A stretch of DNA of 64,000 nt from Elgaria multicarinata webbii (GCF_023053635.1 NC_086182.1:34700001-34764000); one strand, 5' to 3'; shown: positions 31,398-43,644, counted from the first letter of the stretch. Numbers and translations are program-made. The notes: generated from the letters alone by a model not told the origin.

Positions 31398-32550
31398 GCG
31401 TTCGTCTTCCATACCAACTGCTCCTAAGTGCTTCTATTGAGAATCAGTACTGACCTTGTTTAGAGGGGGAGGAATTTTGGAATGTACACTTTTGCAACTG
31501 ACCAACTAAATCTAGCCTGGGCTTAGGTGTGTAGCCAGTTCCTTGCTAAGGTTACTGCAAAGTCCCATGGTGTTCTATAGGGCTTACTCACAAGTAACCA
31601 CACACAAGATTGCAGCGTTAATAGGATAGAAACAACCACATAAATCCATAGATAAGATTGAATTTATGTTGGAATGATGTTCGGACAGTTCATTTCGCTG
31701 TGTCAGTAGTGAATGTTATGTTTCTCTAGTTCACAGCAGTCAAATTAATCTTGCCCCAAATATAAATATTCACAATACACAAAACAAGGCATGCATTCCA
31801 GTTGATGTGCCTGGCTTTAAATGTTCAAAAACAAAGTCGGGGGATCAATCGCATTAATTTTAAATCTTGCTCTGTATATCAGTATCCAGTAGGTGTTTTG
31901 TTTTTTAATCCTTTCTGTTCTATAATTAATTATACAACTTCAAAGTGCTGGGTATTGCTCACAATAGATCAAGTTATGTACAAGATCTTTGGGGAATTAC
32001 AACTCATGTTTTCATTCTCTAATTCCCCCCTCCTAGTTATTCACAGATCACATTTTGTCCCCTCCCCTAGAATATCAGCTGGTCGTGCTCCTCTTAGCGT
32101 GCTACAAGCTATCACAATTCTTATTAAGTGCTCAAATTTCTACTAAACCGAGCACAAACGGTAAAATAGGCAGACTCCTGCTAGAAAGGTTTGCAATGGC
32201 CATTGCTGGGAGTCTGTTTTGGTTCTTGCAGGAAGTATTACTTTTAGTGCAATCCAATGCAGAAATTAAACGCACATTTTTAGTTTGCCTCGGTAACGGA
32301 TGGGCCGGTTTCTTAAGCAGCAAGGGTCATAAGTTGAGTAGAGGTTCCAAGCGTGGCCACAAGAGAGAGCTCTTGAACCTAGCCAGCACTTTGGACCGAA
32401 AGCAAGGAATCACATGGGTAGAGAGAGGCCTACCAGAAAGAAAGCTACAAGAAAACAATGCTGAGCGCTACTGGGTTTGTTTTTGTTTTTAAGTGTCAGA
32501 TTAAATGTGTTCAGCATGTTTGAAGGCAAGTGTGTTTTTGATCAGCATTT
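31398..32550. other. No gene seen; one decayed palindromic repeat
   Basis: Bases 31553-31615 (aagtcccatggtgttctata, gggcttactcacaagtaac, aagattgcag) resemble the short palindromic family. The rest is unclassified. Confidence 0.4.
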
Positions 32551-32553
32551 TTG

Positions 32554-33000
32554 AATCATAGAATAGAGTTGGAAGGGGCTTATAAGGCCGTCGAGTCCAA
32601 CTCCCTGCTCAATGCAGGAATCCACCCTAAAGCATTTCTGACAGATGGTTGTCCAGCTGCCTCTTGAATGCCTCTAGTTTGGAAGAGCCCACAACCTCCC
32701 TAGGTAACTGGTTCCTCTGTCGTACTGCTCTAACAGGAAGTTTTTCCTGATGTCCAGCCGGAATCTGGCTTCCTTTAACTTGAGCCCGTTATTCCGTGTC
32801 CTGCACTGTGGGAGGATCAAGAAGAGATCCTGGCCCTCCTCTGTGTGACAACCTTTTAAGTATTTGAAGAGTGCTATCATGTCTCCCCTCAATCTTCTCT
32901 TCTCCCAGCTAAACAGGCCCAGTTCTTTCAGTCTGTTCTCATAGGGCTTTGTTTCCAGACCCCTGATCATCCTCGTTGCCCTCCTCTGAACTCGCAAAGG
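32554..33000 (-). mobile_element. CR1 LINE 3' end, inverted
   Basis: It begins with the reversed CR1 tail (aatcatagaatagagttgg). The minus strand translates to [40 protein letters not shown] and onward to the ORF2 end. A shift in the frame near the 3' side shows decay. Confidence 0.9.
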
Positions 33001-33685
33001 CTTGAATTAAAGATATTCTGAAGGTTGCTCTGATCAAAGTTGGATGAAGCTGCAAGGTTGGTCTAGAACAGTGATCGTAAAAAATTGTATTAAGAACCGA
33101 TACGCTGGCTTGGTTCCTCCACCATCGCCTTTGCTTATCTTAAGGCCAACATAGGAAGATATAGGAAGACTTTTGACAAGGACTCTGGAACTGTAAACAT
33201 TCCAATTGCAGGCCAACTCGGAACTTTTGGCTGAAACATCTGAAGCCACCCTCTTCAGACATTATGTCCTCCTAGGGCCCACCATTAGAGAAGGTGCAAC
33301 ATGAAGCTGTTCAAGGACACCACCATGTTCCAAGTTCAAGCCACAAGAGTTGCCCGTTAAATTCTTTGCAACTTTGCTTAAGAGCAGGGCTCTACTAGTC
33401 AGCAGCCCTTGTGTGGAGATATAACGGTTCAGTTGAGCCTCAAAGGATCAACTGTCGTCTTCTGGGAGATCACCCAGGTGCTGCAAAGCCTGGCCTTCCT
33501 GCCTAGAACCCACTTCCAGCCACTTGCTTCACCTGGCTGGATGACTTTTGCTAAAGATCACTCTATTCCAGGCCTTCTTTTGCACCAACGTGGACTTCCA
33601 GTCCTTTGGGAACAGGAGGAGAAAGCTATTGCAAAGAAATAAATCTACCTTCTCATTTCCCTTGTCGCAGTTGCTAATGCTTCTC
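33001..33685. other. Nothing recognised
   Basis: No known repeat or exon is identified. Confidence 0.4.
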
Positions 33686-33689
33686 GTCC

Positions 33690-33905
33690 TCTTCCACATC
33701 ATCACTGCCACTTGCTTGCTAAACAGAGCTTGTGAGCAAGGAGGCAGTGGTATCTCCTGCTTGTCCTTTTCACCACCACCGTTGTCCAGGCCAGAGAGAA
33801 AGTCAAGTGAGTAAGCAAGTTGCAATGATGAAGAGGAGGAACAGGTCCAGGGGCTCTTATCAGTGGGCCCTGCTGGAGTGTCAACCTTGGTAGGTAGCCT
33901 TTGAT
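33690..33905 (-). repeat. Unnamed dispersed family, copy 1
   Basis: The minus strand reads ccaaggttgacactccagca, gggcccactgataagagccc, ctggacctgttcctcctctt, ttgcaacttgctt and gacaacggtggtggtg. The same order is found at 43855-44110 and 59855-60075 and in part at 36225-36320. No LINE or SINE hallmark was seen. Confidence 0.6.
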
Positions 33906-34387
33906 AGTGGCTCCAGCTCTGTATGATCTTTATGGGGGAGATAAGGGCTCAACTCTACCTTTAAATCCCAGTGCAATGTTGATGAAGTCTTGGAAGTTGC
34001 AATATGGCAAAGTCTGTGTATAGATACGAATGCGTCACTCCCCATTCTGGCTGTCAACTGGGCACTTTCCTGGAATTACCTTTTTAAAATAAATTAATTG
34101 CATCTAGTTGTAACTACCATAATTCTTGTGCACACAACAAGCAAATGTAGAAGCAGTCACTCTAATTGCCCTATAACCGAATTAAAGTGACGTTTACAAT
34201 ATCAGCAGCTAGTTCGTATTACCTTCTTTCCACCCTGTTACAATTTATCTTTCAGACAAGTTAGTGAGATGCGAATTAGCTGCCCTGTATTTATTGGTTG
34301 GTTGGAAAATGTGTGTCTGAGCTGATATTTCATAAGCTTTTGAGACAGGATGCATATTAAGGAATTAATTCACTCTATGTCTAGGTC
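33906..34387. other. Nothing recognised
   Basis: AT-rich sequence without identified repeats. Confidence 0.4.
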
Positions 34388-34495
34388 AGCTTTCCCCAAC
34401 TTGATGCCCTCCAGATATGCTGTGCTGGCTGCACATGATGGGAGCTATAGTCCAACGCAACTGGAGGGCTGAGGTTGAGAAAGGCTGACCTAGGA
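34388..34495. mobile_element. hAT-like palindromic MITE (decayed)
   Basis: The ends cagctttccccaacttgatg and gaggttgagaaaggctg are inverted copies, with ctccagatatgctgtg and cagcacgttgga-like (reversed) interiors. It is the same family as 30287-30416; no clean target duplication. Confidence 0.75.
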
Positions 34496-35640
34496 GTTTT
34501 TTCCTCTCTCCCTTCAAGCACCCCTTTACAAAGATATAAATCCAAGTCCTGTAAAAGTTAATGGCAATATCCCATTGATTTAATCAGTTGCTCAAGATCA
34601 AGTAGGATTTGTTGGCTCCTTGATTTGAACAACTCCAACAAGTAGGATTTGCTGGCTTTTACCCCATGTTTGTATCTTGCACTTCCTCTAAGGAGATCCA
34701 GGCAATATATCCTCACCTGTGAGGTAGGTACAGTGGAGGGAGCAAGGTTTGTCAAAGTCCTCCCCCCTCACCAATGAGCTTCATGACTGAGTGGCGATGA
34801 ACTCTACATCTGTCATAAATGTCATCCTTCTAGAGAATTAGGGCAGACCCATCAAGACGCAGTGTGTGGAATTGCACATCTGTGGTTTTTTCTCAAAAAT
34901 GGGTACTTGCTCGGTTTTAAAGTTAGAAAATGGAGGTGCATCTTTCTACAGAACCCTTTTCCAGCATTGCTTCTGGTGTATTCCCCCACCCCGCTACGCT
35001 TTTCATTTAAATACTTACAGATTTTCCAAGGTTGGATCTGCAACCTTGTTTACAATATTGCCGTTTGCGGCTGATTCTTTTTCTTGCATGACCTTTTGCA
35101 AAATCTTCCCAGCGGCTAATAACAAAACAGCGGTAGATATTTATTACGCATCCTGGCCTATCATTTTCTCTATTTCCCCCAAAATACATAGAACATTTCG
35201 AGGCGCTGCATTGCAGCAACATGGTGATTTGCTGCCTAGGAGACCGTCTTAAGCAGCGGCAACTCATCTATTTACTGTGCCCTGGCGATGACCTCTTGTC
35301 TTTATGGACACGGCTTCTTTGTTAGCCTCCCACTGCTTCTTCAACACGTGGATGAACTTGGACGGATGTTTACAGATTAGCTTGGGATCAATAGCGGGTT
35401 CAAAGGCCAAGGAGAATAAATAATCAATATGGAGGGAATAAATTAAGGCCTTTCTTGGGTTATTCATCTTGGATGGCCTGATCTCCTTGGCTTAATTTAT
35501 TACTTCAGCATAATAGCAAGCTTGCTGGAATCAAGTTGGAAAACCCCCAGGGCTTTGCTGCTTCTCACAGTTCTGGGGCAATTTGGGAGAGTCAGTGACT
35601 GGCCCACCTCTGGAAGCAAACTCTGGCCACAAGCTGTCCT
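34496..35640. other. Unique-looking DNA
   Basis: No repeat is recognised. A minus-strand frame at 35264-35467 is fairly protein-like (AFEPAIDPKLICKHPSKFIH) but has no splice support and no family I know. Confidence 0.4.
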
Positions 35641-35644
35641 ATTG

Positions 35645-35998
35645 AGGGGATTGAGAGGAGACATGAGAGCACTCTTCAAATACTTAAAGGGTTGTCACAC
35701 AGAGGAGGGCCAGGATCTCTTTTCGATCATCCCAGAATGCAGGACACGGAATAACGGGCTCAAGTTAAAGGAAGCCAGATTCCGGCTGGATATCAGGAAA
35801 AACGTCCTGACTGTTAGAGCAGTCTGACAATGGAACCAGTGACCTAGGGAGGTTGTGGGCTCTCCCACACTGGAGGCCTTCAAGAGGTAGCTGGACAGCC
35901 ATCTGTCGGGATGCTTTAGGGTGGATTCCTGCATTGAGCAGGGGGTTGGACTCGATGGCCTTGTAGGCCCCTTCCAACTCTGCTATTCTATGATTCTA
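35645..35998 (+). mobile_element. CR1 LINE 3' end
   Basis: It shows [20 protein letters not shown] and [19 protein letters not shown], then the 3' end ggatgctttagggtggattc, tgcattgagcagggggttgg and ctatgattctatt. Short and 5'-truncated; stop and frame changes occur near the end of the ORF. Confidence 0.9.
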
Positions 35999-36054
35999 TT
36001 CAATGCATGCATAGATATGTGAGCAGAGGGTAGGGGTGCCCTTAAGTCCAGCAA

Positions 36055-36190
36055 GGGGAAGATATGGCCCTCTAGATGTTTTGGGCTGGAAACCCCAGCT
36101 TCCCTCACCGTTAACTATGCTGCTTATGGCTGATGAGAGTTGCAGTCCCACAACATCTGGAGGACCCCATGTTCCCCACCTCTGCTGTAA
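36055..36190. mobile_element. hAT-like palindromic MITE (decayed)
   Basis: It shows ccctctagatgttttgggc, attagccataagc-like centre and cccacaacatctggagga, ccccatgttccccacctctgc. A diverged member of the 30287-30416 family. Confidence 0.6.
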
Positions 36191-36224
36191 GGCATCATTG
36201 AACCCTCCCTGCCAACTACAGACA

Positions 36225-36320
36225 TGTGGATTTTCACCCTGGCAGCTTTGCTTGTATACCTGCCTCTCTCTCCACCCCAGACTACGGTGGTGGTAAGAAG
36301 GGGGAGCAGTGGATCATAGA
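36225..36320 (+). repeat. Unnamed dispersed family, copy 2 (partial)
   Basis: It shows ctgcctctctctccacccca, gactacggtggtggtaagaa and gggggagcag, matching 43970-44020. Confidence 0.5.
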
Positions 36321-36645
36321 ACTGTGGAGTTGGAAGGACCTCAAGGACCATTTAGTCCAGCCCTCTGCAATGTGTTGGAAACCCAAATAAAACCATTCAT
36401 GAGAGGTGGTTATCCAGCCCCTTATTGAAAACCTCCAGAGATGAAGAACCTACAACCGCCAAAGGTTCCACTGTTGTACAGTTCTTACCATCAGGAAGTT
36501 TTCCCTTATACTTCTTTGAAATCTATGCAGCGGTAACTTATACCCATTATTTTGGGACCTAATTTCTGTGGCAATGGTAAATAGTGCTTGACCATCTTCT
36601 TTGTAGCAACCTTTTATATACCTGGACACTGTTAGCACGCCTCTC
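36310..36645 (-). mobile_element. CR1 LINE 3' end, inverted, another subfamily
   Basis: It begins gtggagttggaaggacctca, aggaccatttagtccagccc. The minus strand gives VSRYIKGCYKEDGQALFTIA and HRFQRSIRENFLMVRTVQQW, the CR1 ORF2 end. Confidence 0.85.
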
Positions 36646-37320
36646 CCTTAGATGCCCCTGCCTACTTGCCCTCTAATTTTCTGACTCCCAAGTAAGCAAG
36701 TGGTCAGAATAAGGCGGCGCTATAGCAGCTGGCGGAAACCCCATATAGGAGTCATATTCGTCTCTCCCAATGGGAGGGGCCATCTGAAGAAAGCAACAAA
36801 GGGTGGATTTGAGCCGACATTCCTAATTTTAGCTTGTTTAGCACAAGACTGAGGATTAGGTGTGATTAGCTGGGCTTATTTGCCCCTGCATTACATGTGA
36901 ATTCTTCATGCTTTTCTACTCTTCAAGGAAAAACTTAAGCGTGAATTGAGAGCAGCACAATCAAGGGATAATCAACTCCATTTATCATTTCTCTGGAGTA
37001 GAAAATCTACGCAGAGTTATCAATTTGATTTTGGATGGTACGTTATTGTTTTTTAAAGTTTTTAAAATGTGTTACAAAATACGGAACTGATTAAAGTTTC
37101 CCTTCCTGCCATTGGTTTAATAAGCCCCCTGCCATGGACCTTCGTTTTGCCTCGGAATAATCTATTAAATGTAATTATCCTTCTCTACAGAGGGAAGGTT
37201 TTATAACAAATTTACATTTAACTCAACTCTCCTTCTTGGCTTGGATAATAAAGGTGCCGTCAGTAAAGGCAGCTGGCATGAGACATCTGCTGAGAAGCCT
37301 AAATCAAAATCAAAACTGTA
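36646..37320. other. Unique-looking AT-rich DNA
   Basis: No repeat is recognised from about 36860 to 37310. It could hold conserved non-coding sequence, which cannot be judged from one genome. Confidence 0.4.
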
Positions 37321-37324
37321 GGTG

Positions 37325-37935
37325 GAAAGGAGGCAATATCATATAGCTGGGCTTGATCCTAGAAGCTGCCAGCTCCAGAGTTTGGCGTTGGCCTGCTTTG
37401 TATGCAGAAGGTCCCAGGTTCAGTCCCTCATATCTCTAGGTAGGGCTGGAAAAAAATCTTCCCTTAGAGCTTCTTTACACACAGGAAAAATCCTGCAGTC
37501 TTACCCAGGCTTTCATCCCCTGCAGTTTTCCCACAATGACGATGCATTCTTTTACACGTGACCATGTGGTTTTGAATTGAAAACTTCCCTTCTCTGAAAG
37601 GCTCCAATGAGTTTAATGAAACAGCTTCATCTAGTGGCAGAATTATAGCATAACTCTGAGTTTACACACTGGGAGATCCCACAATTTCCCAGATAATACC
37701 ACAGTATCTCTGGTGGGTTTTTTTGTTTGTTTATTTGTTTTTTGAAAGCGAGATTTCCAGGGGATAGTGCGGCTGATGCCCCGGACATTAACGACCATGT
37801 GCAATGGGCCTGCAAACTTCTGCAAGTGGACAATCACAAGTATGCAATCAATTGCTTATTTAGAGAAGTTCTGAAACCCTGGAGTGTTGACAATGGACTA
37901 AAGGGGCTCACTCAGTATAAGGCAGCTTCCTAGGT
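37325..37935 (+). mobile_element. tRNA-derived SINE interrupted by an insertion
   Basis: The head (gcctgctttgtatgcagaag, gtcccaggttcagtccctc, atctctaggtagggctgg) stops near 37455. The 3' part resumes near 37875 (gaaaccctggagtgttgaca, ctcactcagtataaggcagc, ttcctaggttct). The intervening 410 bases are foreign, with no clear end repeats seen. A head of the same family is at 55035-55160. Confidence 0.7.
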
Positions 37936-38484
37936 TCTATATTGCACCTTACAATAAGCAAAATTTGCCACCTGAGGCAGCTGCTTCATTGTACTTTTTG
38001 GCAGAAGCAGTCAATGGATCATTTCTCACCTAAAATATCTTTATTTTGCCTTTCTGCTCTTGATGTTTCCCACAATAATTTGAAAGAAAAAAGAAAGATT
38101 TCCCCCGCAGATGTTTTAACATTGAGAACTCCATCCCACATGGTATTAGCTAAAAAAGAAAACTTATTGAAGTTGGGTGCTGGGAGATAAAAGGCAGCAA
38201 TATTTATAACCATGTGTTTTTATTACCACATATCAAAATCCCTTGTTTAAACAATGATTCTTCATTTTCAACTCACTGCTAAAGATACTGTCTTGGTTTC
38301 CGGTCAAGAGAAGCACTATTTTTCTTTAGTTTTTTGCTGAGAAACAAAGATGGTTTAGCAGAGTATTAAAGGGGAACATTCATTGGAACTTAATTTCTGT
38401 AATTACCAAATGATTGAAAAATTACAGATACGGAAGACTGTGGCAAATACAACATATATAATTTAAAAAATCTCCAGGCATAAC
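37936..38484. other. Nothing recognised
   Basis: No known repeat or exon is identified. Confidence 0.4.
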
Positions 38485-38735
38485 TGCAAACCTAAGAAGA
38501 GCTGTGTTGGATCAGACCGAGGGTCCATCTAGTCCAGCACTCTGTTTTCACAGTGGCCAACCAGCTGTTGACCAGGGACAAGCAAAGCAGGACATGGTGC
38601 AACAGCCCCCTCCCACCCATGTTCTCCAGCAACTGGTGTACATAGACTTATTGCTTCTGATACTGGAGGTGGCACATAGCTTTCAGGAACAGTAGCCACT
38701 GATAGCCTTATCTTCCCTTTTAAAGCCATCCAAAT
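38485..38735 (+). mobile_element. Interspersed repeat (ggatcagaccgagggtcc family)
   Basis: It shows ttggatcagaccgagggtcc, atctagtccagcactctgtt, ccccagcaactggtgta-like and ttttaaagccatccaaattg, gtggccatc. The same repeat is fuller at 51440-51830; scraps lie at 8697 and 20377. It has the look of a LINE 3' untranslated region; the family is not named. Confidence 0.8.
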
Positions 38736-40555
38736 TGGTGGCCATCCATAGAAAATATTTTGAAATCCAGCAACAAGCCAGGCTGGTACCAACCACTGAA
38801 AAAGACGAATGAGTGTTCCTCCTACCCCATCTAAATCTTTCCTTTTTGATCAGTCTAAAACATAGAGGACAAAGGAGCAAGGCTTGAAATAACCATCTCT
38901 CCTCCTGTCTTCCACTTGCCTGCAGCAATGAGTCTTGCTAGCTTGACTTTCTGTCCATCTGGGAAATGGCACAAGACAAAATGTGCAGACAGTAGCCAAA
39001 GGACATGACTTTGATGGAACAGCTCAACTCGAGGAATTCTTAATTCTTTTCAGCCCTATTATTTACCTGACTATTCCTTGGGGTCCCCTTAGTCACCAAT
39101 CGGGGTGGGGTGGGGAGGGGAGGGGAGCATAGAATCTCAATCTCTATCCTCTGATGACTGCGGCCAGAAAGTTCAGTGCTGCTCATGTTGTGAAGCCAGC
39201 CTGCAGGAACTCAGAAAGCCAGGAACACAAAAGACGGAGATCTTATTAGTCTTCCTCCATCTTGGCCATGACACACAGGTATTTATCAAACCAGATCACC
39301 TAGAATTTGATATTAAAAAACCATTCAGAACACTTTGGATCCGGCCCTGATAGAACTTTGGAACTTAACAAATTATAAATATTGTTATATGGCTGTGGAA
39401 ATGGGGAGAATGACCTTGCTTTTACTCATTCATAGAAGAGATTGTGCAACATGTTTCGTAAATGAGTTCTGATGGCTGGTGGCACTGGCTACCAGCTTTT
39501 GAACAGAACACAGCATTCCCGTGCGGACTAATCACCTGAGTTTTAACATTTACATTTAAACCAGGGATGTTGAACCTCTTTTAGCGCAAGGACCAAATTC
39601 CATTTTGGAGAAACTCTCAGGAGGCCGCATTTCAGTGGTGGGTGTGACCAAGGGCAGAAGTGGTGGGACTATAAGTACCAGGCTATTTTAGGTTAAACTG
39701 CTTACTGCCAAGTTCTAAAGAGGCTTTTCGACCTTTTAGAGTGGAGAGAAAATTGCACAAAGTCCGGGGAACCACCAGGGAATACCAGCAGGCTATTTGG
39801 GAAACACACAAGGGCTGGTTTGAGTCTCTGGCTGTAATTTTAAACAAATTAAAAGCTTTTTGAGGGTACTGAAGTCAGAGTAAAATAACTGACATTTCAA
39901 TAGGCAAAAACCACCACTTGTCATTAGAAGAAAAAAAATATGTGCACAGTGTTTTAGTCCTGATATGCAAAGTGCCTTTGAGCATGTGCAGAATGCCTTT
40001 CCTTTCTGAGATGAAGCAAGGGCAGGGAGCCGCCTCTGAGAAGTGCTTAACTAGGGACAAAAGTGGAGGCAGTTCACCATTGAACCAGAAAATGCAGGTA
40101 GTCTCTGATGCTGTTTATCACTGGGCTCCACAGAACCAACACAAGGAAACCAGCCATCAGAGAGGAAAAGGTGAGAGGGGGAACAGGTCACGGCGAAGCT
40201 GCACACGCTCCAGGAACATGCTTACAGTCTAACAGACTGAGCCAAATGAATCCCGTAACTTGAGAGCCCCGAGGGAACCCTTGGTAGTTTGTCGTTGCTG
40301 TCTGCTGTTCACTGTTGGCGTTGTCTGTGTGCATGTTGGTGATGCTGAGCGAACAGCAGACCCATTTAATTATTAAATGCTGGCGCTGTTTGGCACAGGG
40401 GAAGCAAATCAAGGCCTTTTCCCTGCCTAGGAAGGAGGGGGAAGAAAGGTTGCTTGCATTGTTACTTGCAACATCGCAGAGCTGACATCTGCGTCCAATC
40501 GACGGTGTGTTAAACCACAGAAACATTCCGCGATCACACTATTTTATTAAAGCTG
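38736..40555. other. No gene seen
   Basis: Bases 39545-39670 (aaaccagggatgttgaacct) look like a repeat start but I cannot name it. The rest is unclassified. No exon is supported. Confidence 0.4.
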
Positions 40556-40800
40556 CAGTGCTAGGCAAACTTTTTAAAAATGTTTATACTTGCTATATTT
40601 AAGAACAACAGCAACAACAACACACACAAGAAAGGAAAAGGGGGGAAACAGTAACAGAAGAGGAAAAAGGAAATAAGAAACAGCATGACATTAAATCATA
40701 TCCGTTCACAATAATCATTCACACCATTAATATAAAGAAAACAGAAAAGAAAAAAGATTTGGCATGTCTATTTCAAATATATACATGAATATCAGCAATC
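40556..40800. other. A-rich stretch
   Basis: Purine/A-rich sequence (aacagcaacaacaacacaca, aaaggaaaaggggggaaaca) before the CR1 copy. It might be an inverted LINE 3' untranslated region, but it is not identifiable. Confidence 0.35.
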
Positions 40801-40807
40801 CATAAGC

Positions 40808-41132
40808 ATCCACTCTTCAAAGACTTAAAAGGTTGTCACACAGAGGAGGGCCAGGATCTCTTCTCGATCCTCCCAGAGTGCAGGACACGGAATAGCAGGC
40901 TCAAGTTACAGGAAGCCAGATTCCAGCTGGACATCAGGAAAAACTACCTGACTGTTAGAGCAGTACGACAATGGAATCAGCTACCTAGGGAGGTTGTGGG
41001 CTCTCCCACACTAGAGGCCTTCAAGAGGCAGCTGGACAACCATCTGTCAGGGATGCTTTAGGGTGGATTCCTGCATTGAGCAGGGGGTTGGCCTTGGCCT
41101 TGTAGGTCCCTTCCAACTCTGCTATTCTATGA
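40808..41132 (+). mobile_element. CR1 LINE 3' end
   Basis: It runs from ctcttcaaagacttaaaagg through cagctggacatcaggaaaaa and gtacgacaatggaatcagc to gcattgagcagggggttgg and ctgctattctatg. Strongly 5'-truncated. Confidence 0.9.
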
Positions 41133-41435
41133 AATTGATGAGCGTAGGATATGCTGAAATGTAGCAAGAGCGGTGAGATCTTCACTCTTTCGAATGATAC
41201 TCGTGGGTGTTTATCCTTTCAGGCTTGAAGTATGAGCCTCTTTGCAACTCTAAGGATGCTCCAAGTCTGCTTTCACTGTTTTGGGGATGCTTAACTCGGG
41301 AGGACAGCAGATGAAGAGATCATTCTGCAATGTGTATGGGGCTGGAAGGTGTGTTTGGTGGAGGAAAAGAAATGGAGCAGGTGATCATTGGTATGAGAAT
41401 ACAATTTCAAGTGTGTCTGTATTTATACCAAGTAA
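41133..41435. other. Nothing recognised
   Basis: No known repeat or exon is identified. Confidence 0.4.
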
Positions 41436-41436
41436 A

Positions 41437-41468
<32 letters not shown>
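41436..41468. repeat. (GT)n microsatellite
   Basis: About 16 GT units are read directly. Confidence 0.95.
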
Positions 41469-41473
<5 letters not shown>

Positions 41474-41571
41474 CAAAACAATTACTCGAAATCACAGAAC
41501 AACCTAAAAACATCCACAGCAGATCCAAAGTGTAAATTTAAAGGTCTGGAAAATGGCTTTCCTAAGCACTT

Positions 41572-41650
41572 AGGGTGCAATCCTACGCTGAAGAATGCTA
41601 GGAGTTGTAGATTTTTTTCCCTGTCTAAACATCTATAGGATTATGCCCTT
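41572..41650. repeat. Short palindromic interspersed repeat (decayed)
   Basis: Outer arms gtgcaatcctacgctg and ctataggattatgccc are kept; the middle (taggagttgtagattt) is changed. Confidence 0.5.
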
Positions 41651-41655
41651 AAAAG

Positions 41656-41800
41656 TAGGGCTGTGCACGGGCCTCCTTTACCTGCTTTGGAGGTCAATTC
41701 AGCCTAGGGTTGCCCTGCTTCGGCTCTGGACCAATTCGGGCTGAATTGGCCTGCTTCAACTTGTAATACAGATCCAGAGCTCAAGTGGTGCACAGCTCTA
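41656..41800. mobile_element. hAT-like MITE, 145 bp, 8-bp target duplication
   Basis: It starts TAGGGCTGTGCACGGG and ends with inverted GTGCACAGCTCTA. The exact 8-mer cttaaaag flanks it at 41648-41655 and 41801-41808. The interior has ccaattcgggctgaattgg, itself a palindrome. Same termini as the element at 58179-58924. Confidence 0.9.
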
Positions 41801-42740
41801 CTTAAAAGAGTGCTGGGAGCCTCTGAACTCTCTCTAGTTGTCACCTGCCTTACCTCTGAAGATGGAGGCACTTTGAGGCGATTTGGGCAGGTTCAGGTGG
41901 GAACGCATCCCACTCACCCTATATTATGGCCTTCCAGCATCAAGGCCGGCCCTGACATTAGGCAGAGTGGAGCTGCTGTTGCAGGCCCTTGATTTGCTCT
42001 CCTGCAATGGCAGCAAATGGATGGCTGTTTAATTTATTCTTGATGTACTTTTACTGCCAGATAACGGGAGAGACCCCAGCAAGGGGTCTTGCATAAGTAC
42101 CCTCAAAATCCCAGAGCCGGCTTGGCAAGACGTGCCCCTTTGAAGGTTACAGTTTGATTATCAGGTTGTTCAGCCCAGCTCTTGACACCTGATGAGAAGT
42201 GCCATCGAAACCAGACCTGCCTCGGCACAGGTATCCCGATTGCCCACCCCCCCCCACCCATCCCGCCCCGAAGACTGCCTGCCGACATGAAGTCACTTAA
42301 CCTCCTGGGTGGCTTGTCTCTTTCTGATATAATGCAGTTCCTTAATAACCGGGCACCGTTCGATTCTCAAGGTAGGAACGGTGGCAGCTAATTAATACTT
42401 GGTGCGCACGAGTGCCCTGGGTTATTTGGAGAGAGAAAATGGAATTCTTAAAAAGAGGCAAGTTTATTATGGGTTGGAAGAGACAGAGCTGCTGCCAGTG
42501 CAAAGCAGCCGTTGCATCAAAGTCACATGGAGATGGTAATAGCTGCAGGGAAGGAGAGGGAGGTTATGCTGCATAATTCATGGACGTGAGTCCCACAAGA
42601 ACTGTTGACATGATTCAAAATGTTGCTCCTCCATCTTTAAGGCCGTTCCTTAAAGTTCAGGAGTTGTCCAGCAGCAAGTGAGGTCTCCCACCTGATCAGC
42701 CGAGTGCGATTTTGTATGGCTATCTTCCAAACGTGATCCT
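41801..42740. other. No gene seen
   Basis: No known repeat is identified. Bases 42240-42275 are C-rich. Confidence 0.4.
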
Positions 42741-42742
42741 TC

Positions 42743-42769
42743 AGAAGAAGAAGAAGAAGAAGAAGAAGA
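42743..42769. repeat. (AAG)n microsatellite
   Basis: Nine AAG/AGA units are read directly. Confidence 0.95.
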
Positions 42770-42844
42770 AAGCATTTTGGAGCTGTGGTGTCTGAAGTGC
42801 ATGATAACATAATGTTTTTGAGTGTTCAAAGTGTGTTGGAGACA

Positions 42845-42990
42845 TCATTCCAGTAATTCCTACAACCGTCTTGCAAGGTAGACCAGCACTATTATTTCAG
42901 CACTGCAGGCCAGAGGGCTGAGGCTGACAGAATAATGGCTTGCCCGTTAGCGTCCGAGGAGGGCAGGTGATGCAGCTACTTGGCTGAAGC
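42845..42990 (-). mobile_element. MIR-like SINE fragment
   Basis: It shows attcctacaaccgtcttgca, aggtagaccagcactattat and cagagggctgaggctgacag, the reversed central part of a MIR/CORE-SINE. Confidence 0.5.
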
Positions 42991-43640
42991 TAAGCGGGTT
43001 TGAGTCTGTGCTGTCAAATTCCAAAATATATTAAGTCAGATATGTGAAGACTGGCTGACGTTTGTGTGATTTGAGCCAGGAAATTTGTACAGTCTGCACT
43101 TAATTGTGCAGCTGGACTCCTGACGAATGCTCCGCTCGGAAGTGAACGGAAGTGAGTAGCGCATGAAATGGGCATGGCCCTTCTTCCTATGTCCCGCGGC
43201 CCCCATTCCTGTTGACCATGAGTGATGCAGCCAGATTCCCCATTGAACCAGTGGGGCTATGGAACTGTCCAGCGGAGCAACAGCAGGCCCAAGGTTAGGT
43301 GGGCTGAAGCAGCAGGAGAGCTGTCCAGAGGGCGGGGTGGGTGGGGCACGCACGGAGTTTGCCGCCTCTTCCTCTGAGAGGGCCTGATGCACGGCAGCCC
43401 TCAGGCTGTTAGCCAGGCATGGCGTCGCTGGGCTGAGCATCAACCTGGGACCATTGCTGCCATGCTCTTGAGGCCCAGAGGTGATGTAGGAAGTGGGGGG
43501 GGGAGTTCCAGAGCTGAGATAGGGGCAGTAGGATCCCCACTAATGGATCCCCACTAATGGATCCCCTTTAGGCTGTGGCTTAGGCAGACCCTTAACTCCC
43601 CAGGCTCTCCATTTGTGCGAGGAGCTACTAAAAACCTCTG
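42991..43640. other. No exon supported
   Basis: GC-moderate DNA with no recognised gene. Bases 43530-43565 contain a short direct repeat of ggatccccactaat. Confidence 0.4.
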
Positions 43641-43644
43641 CTTC

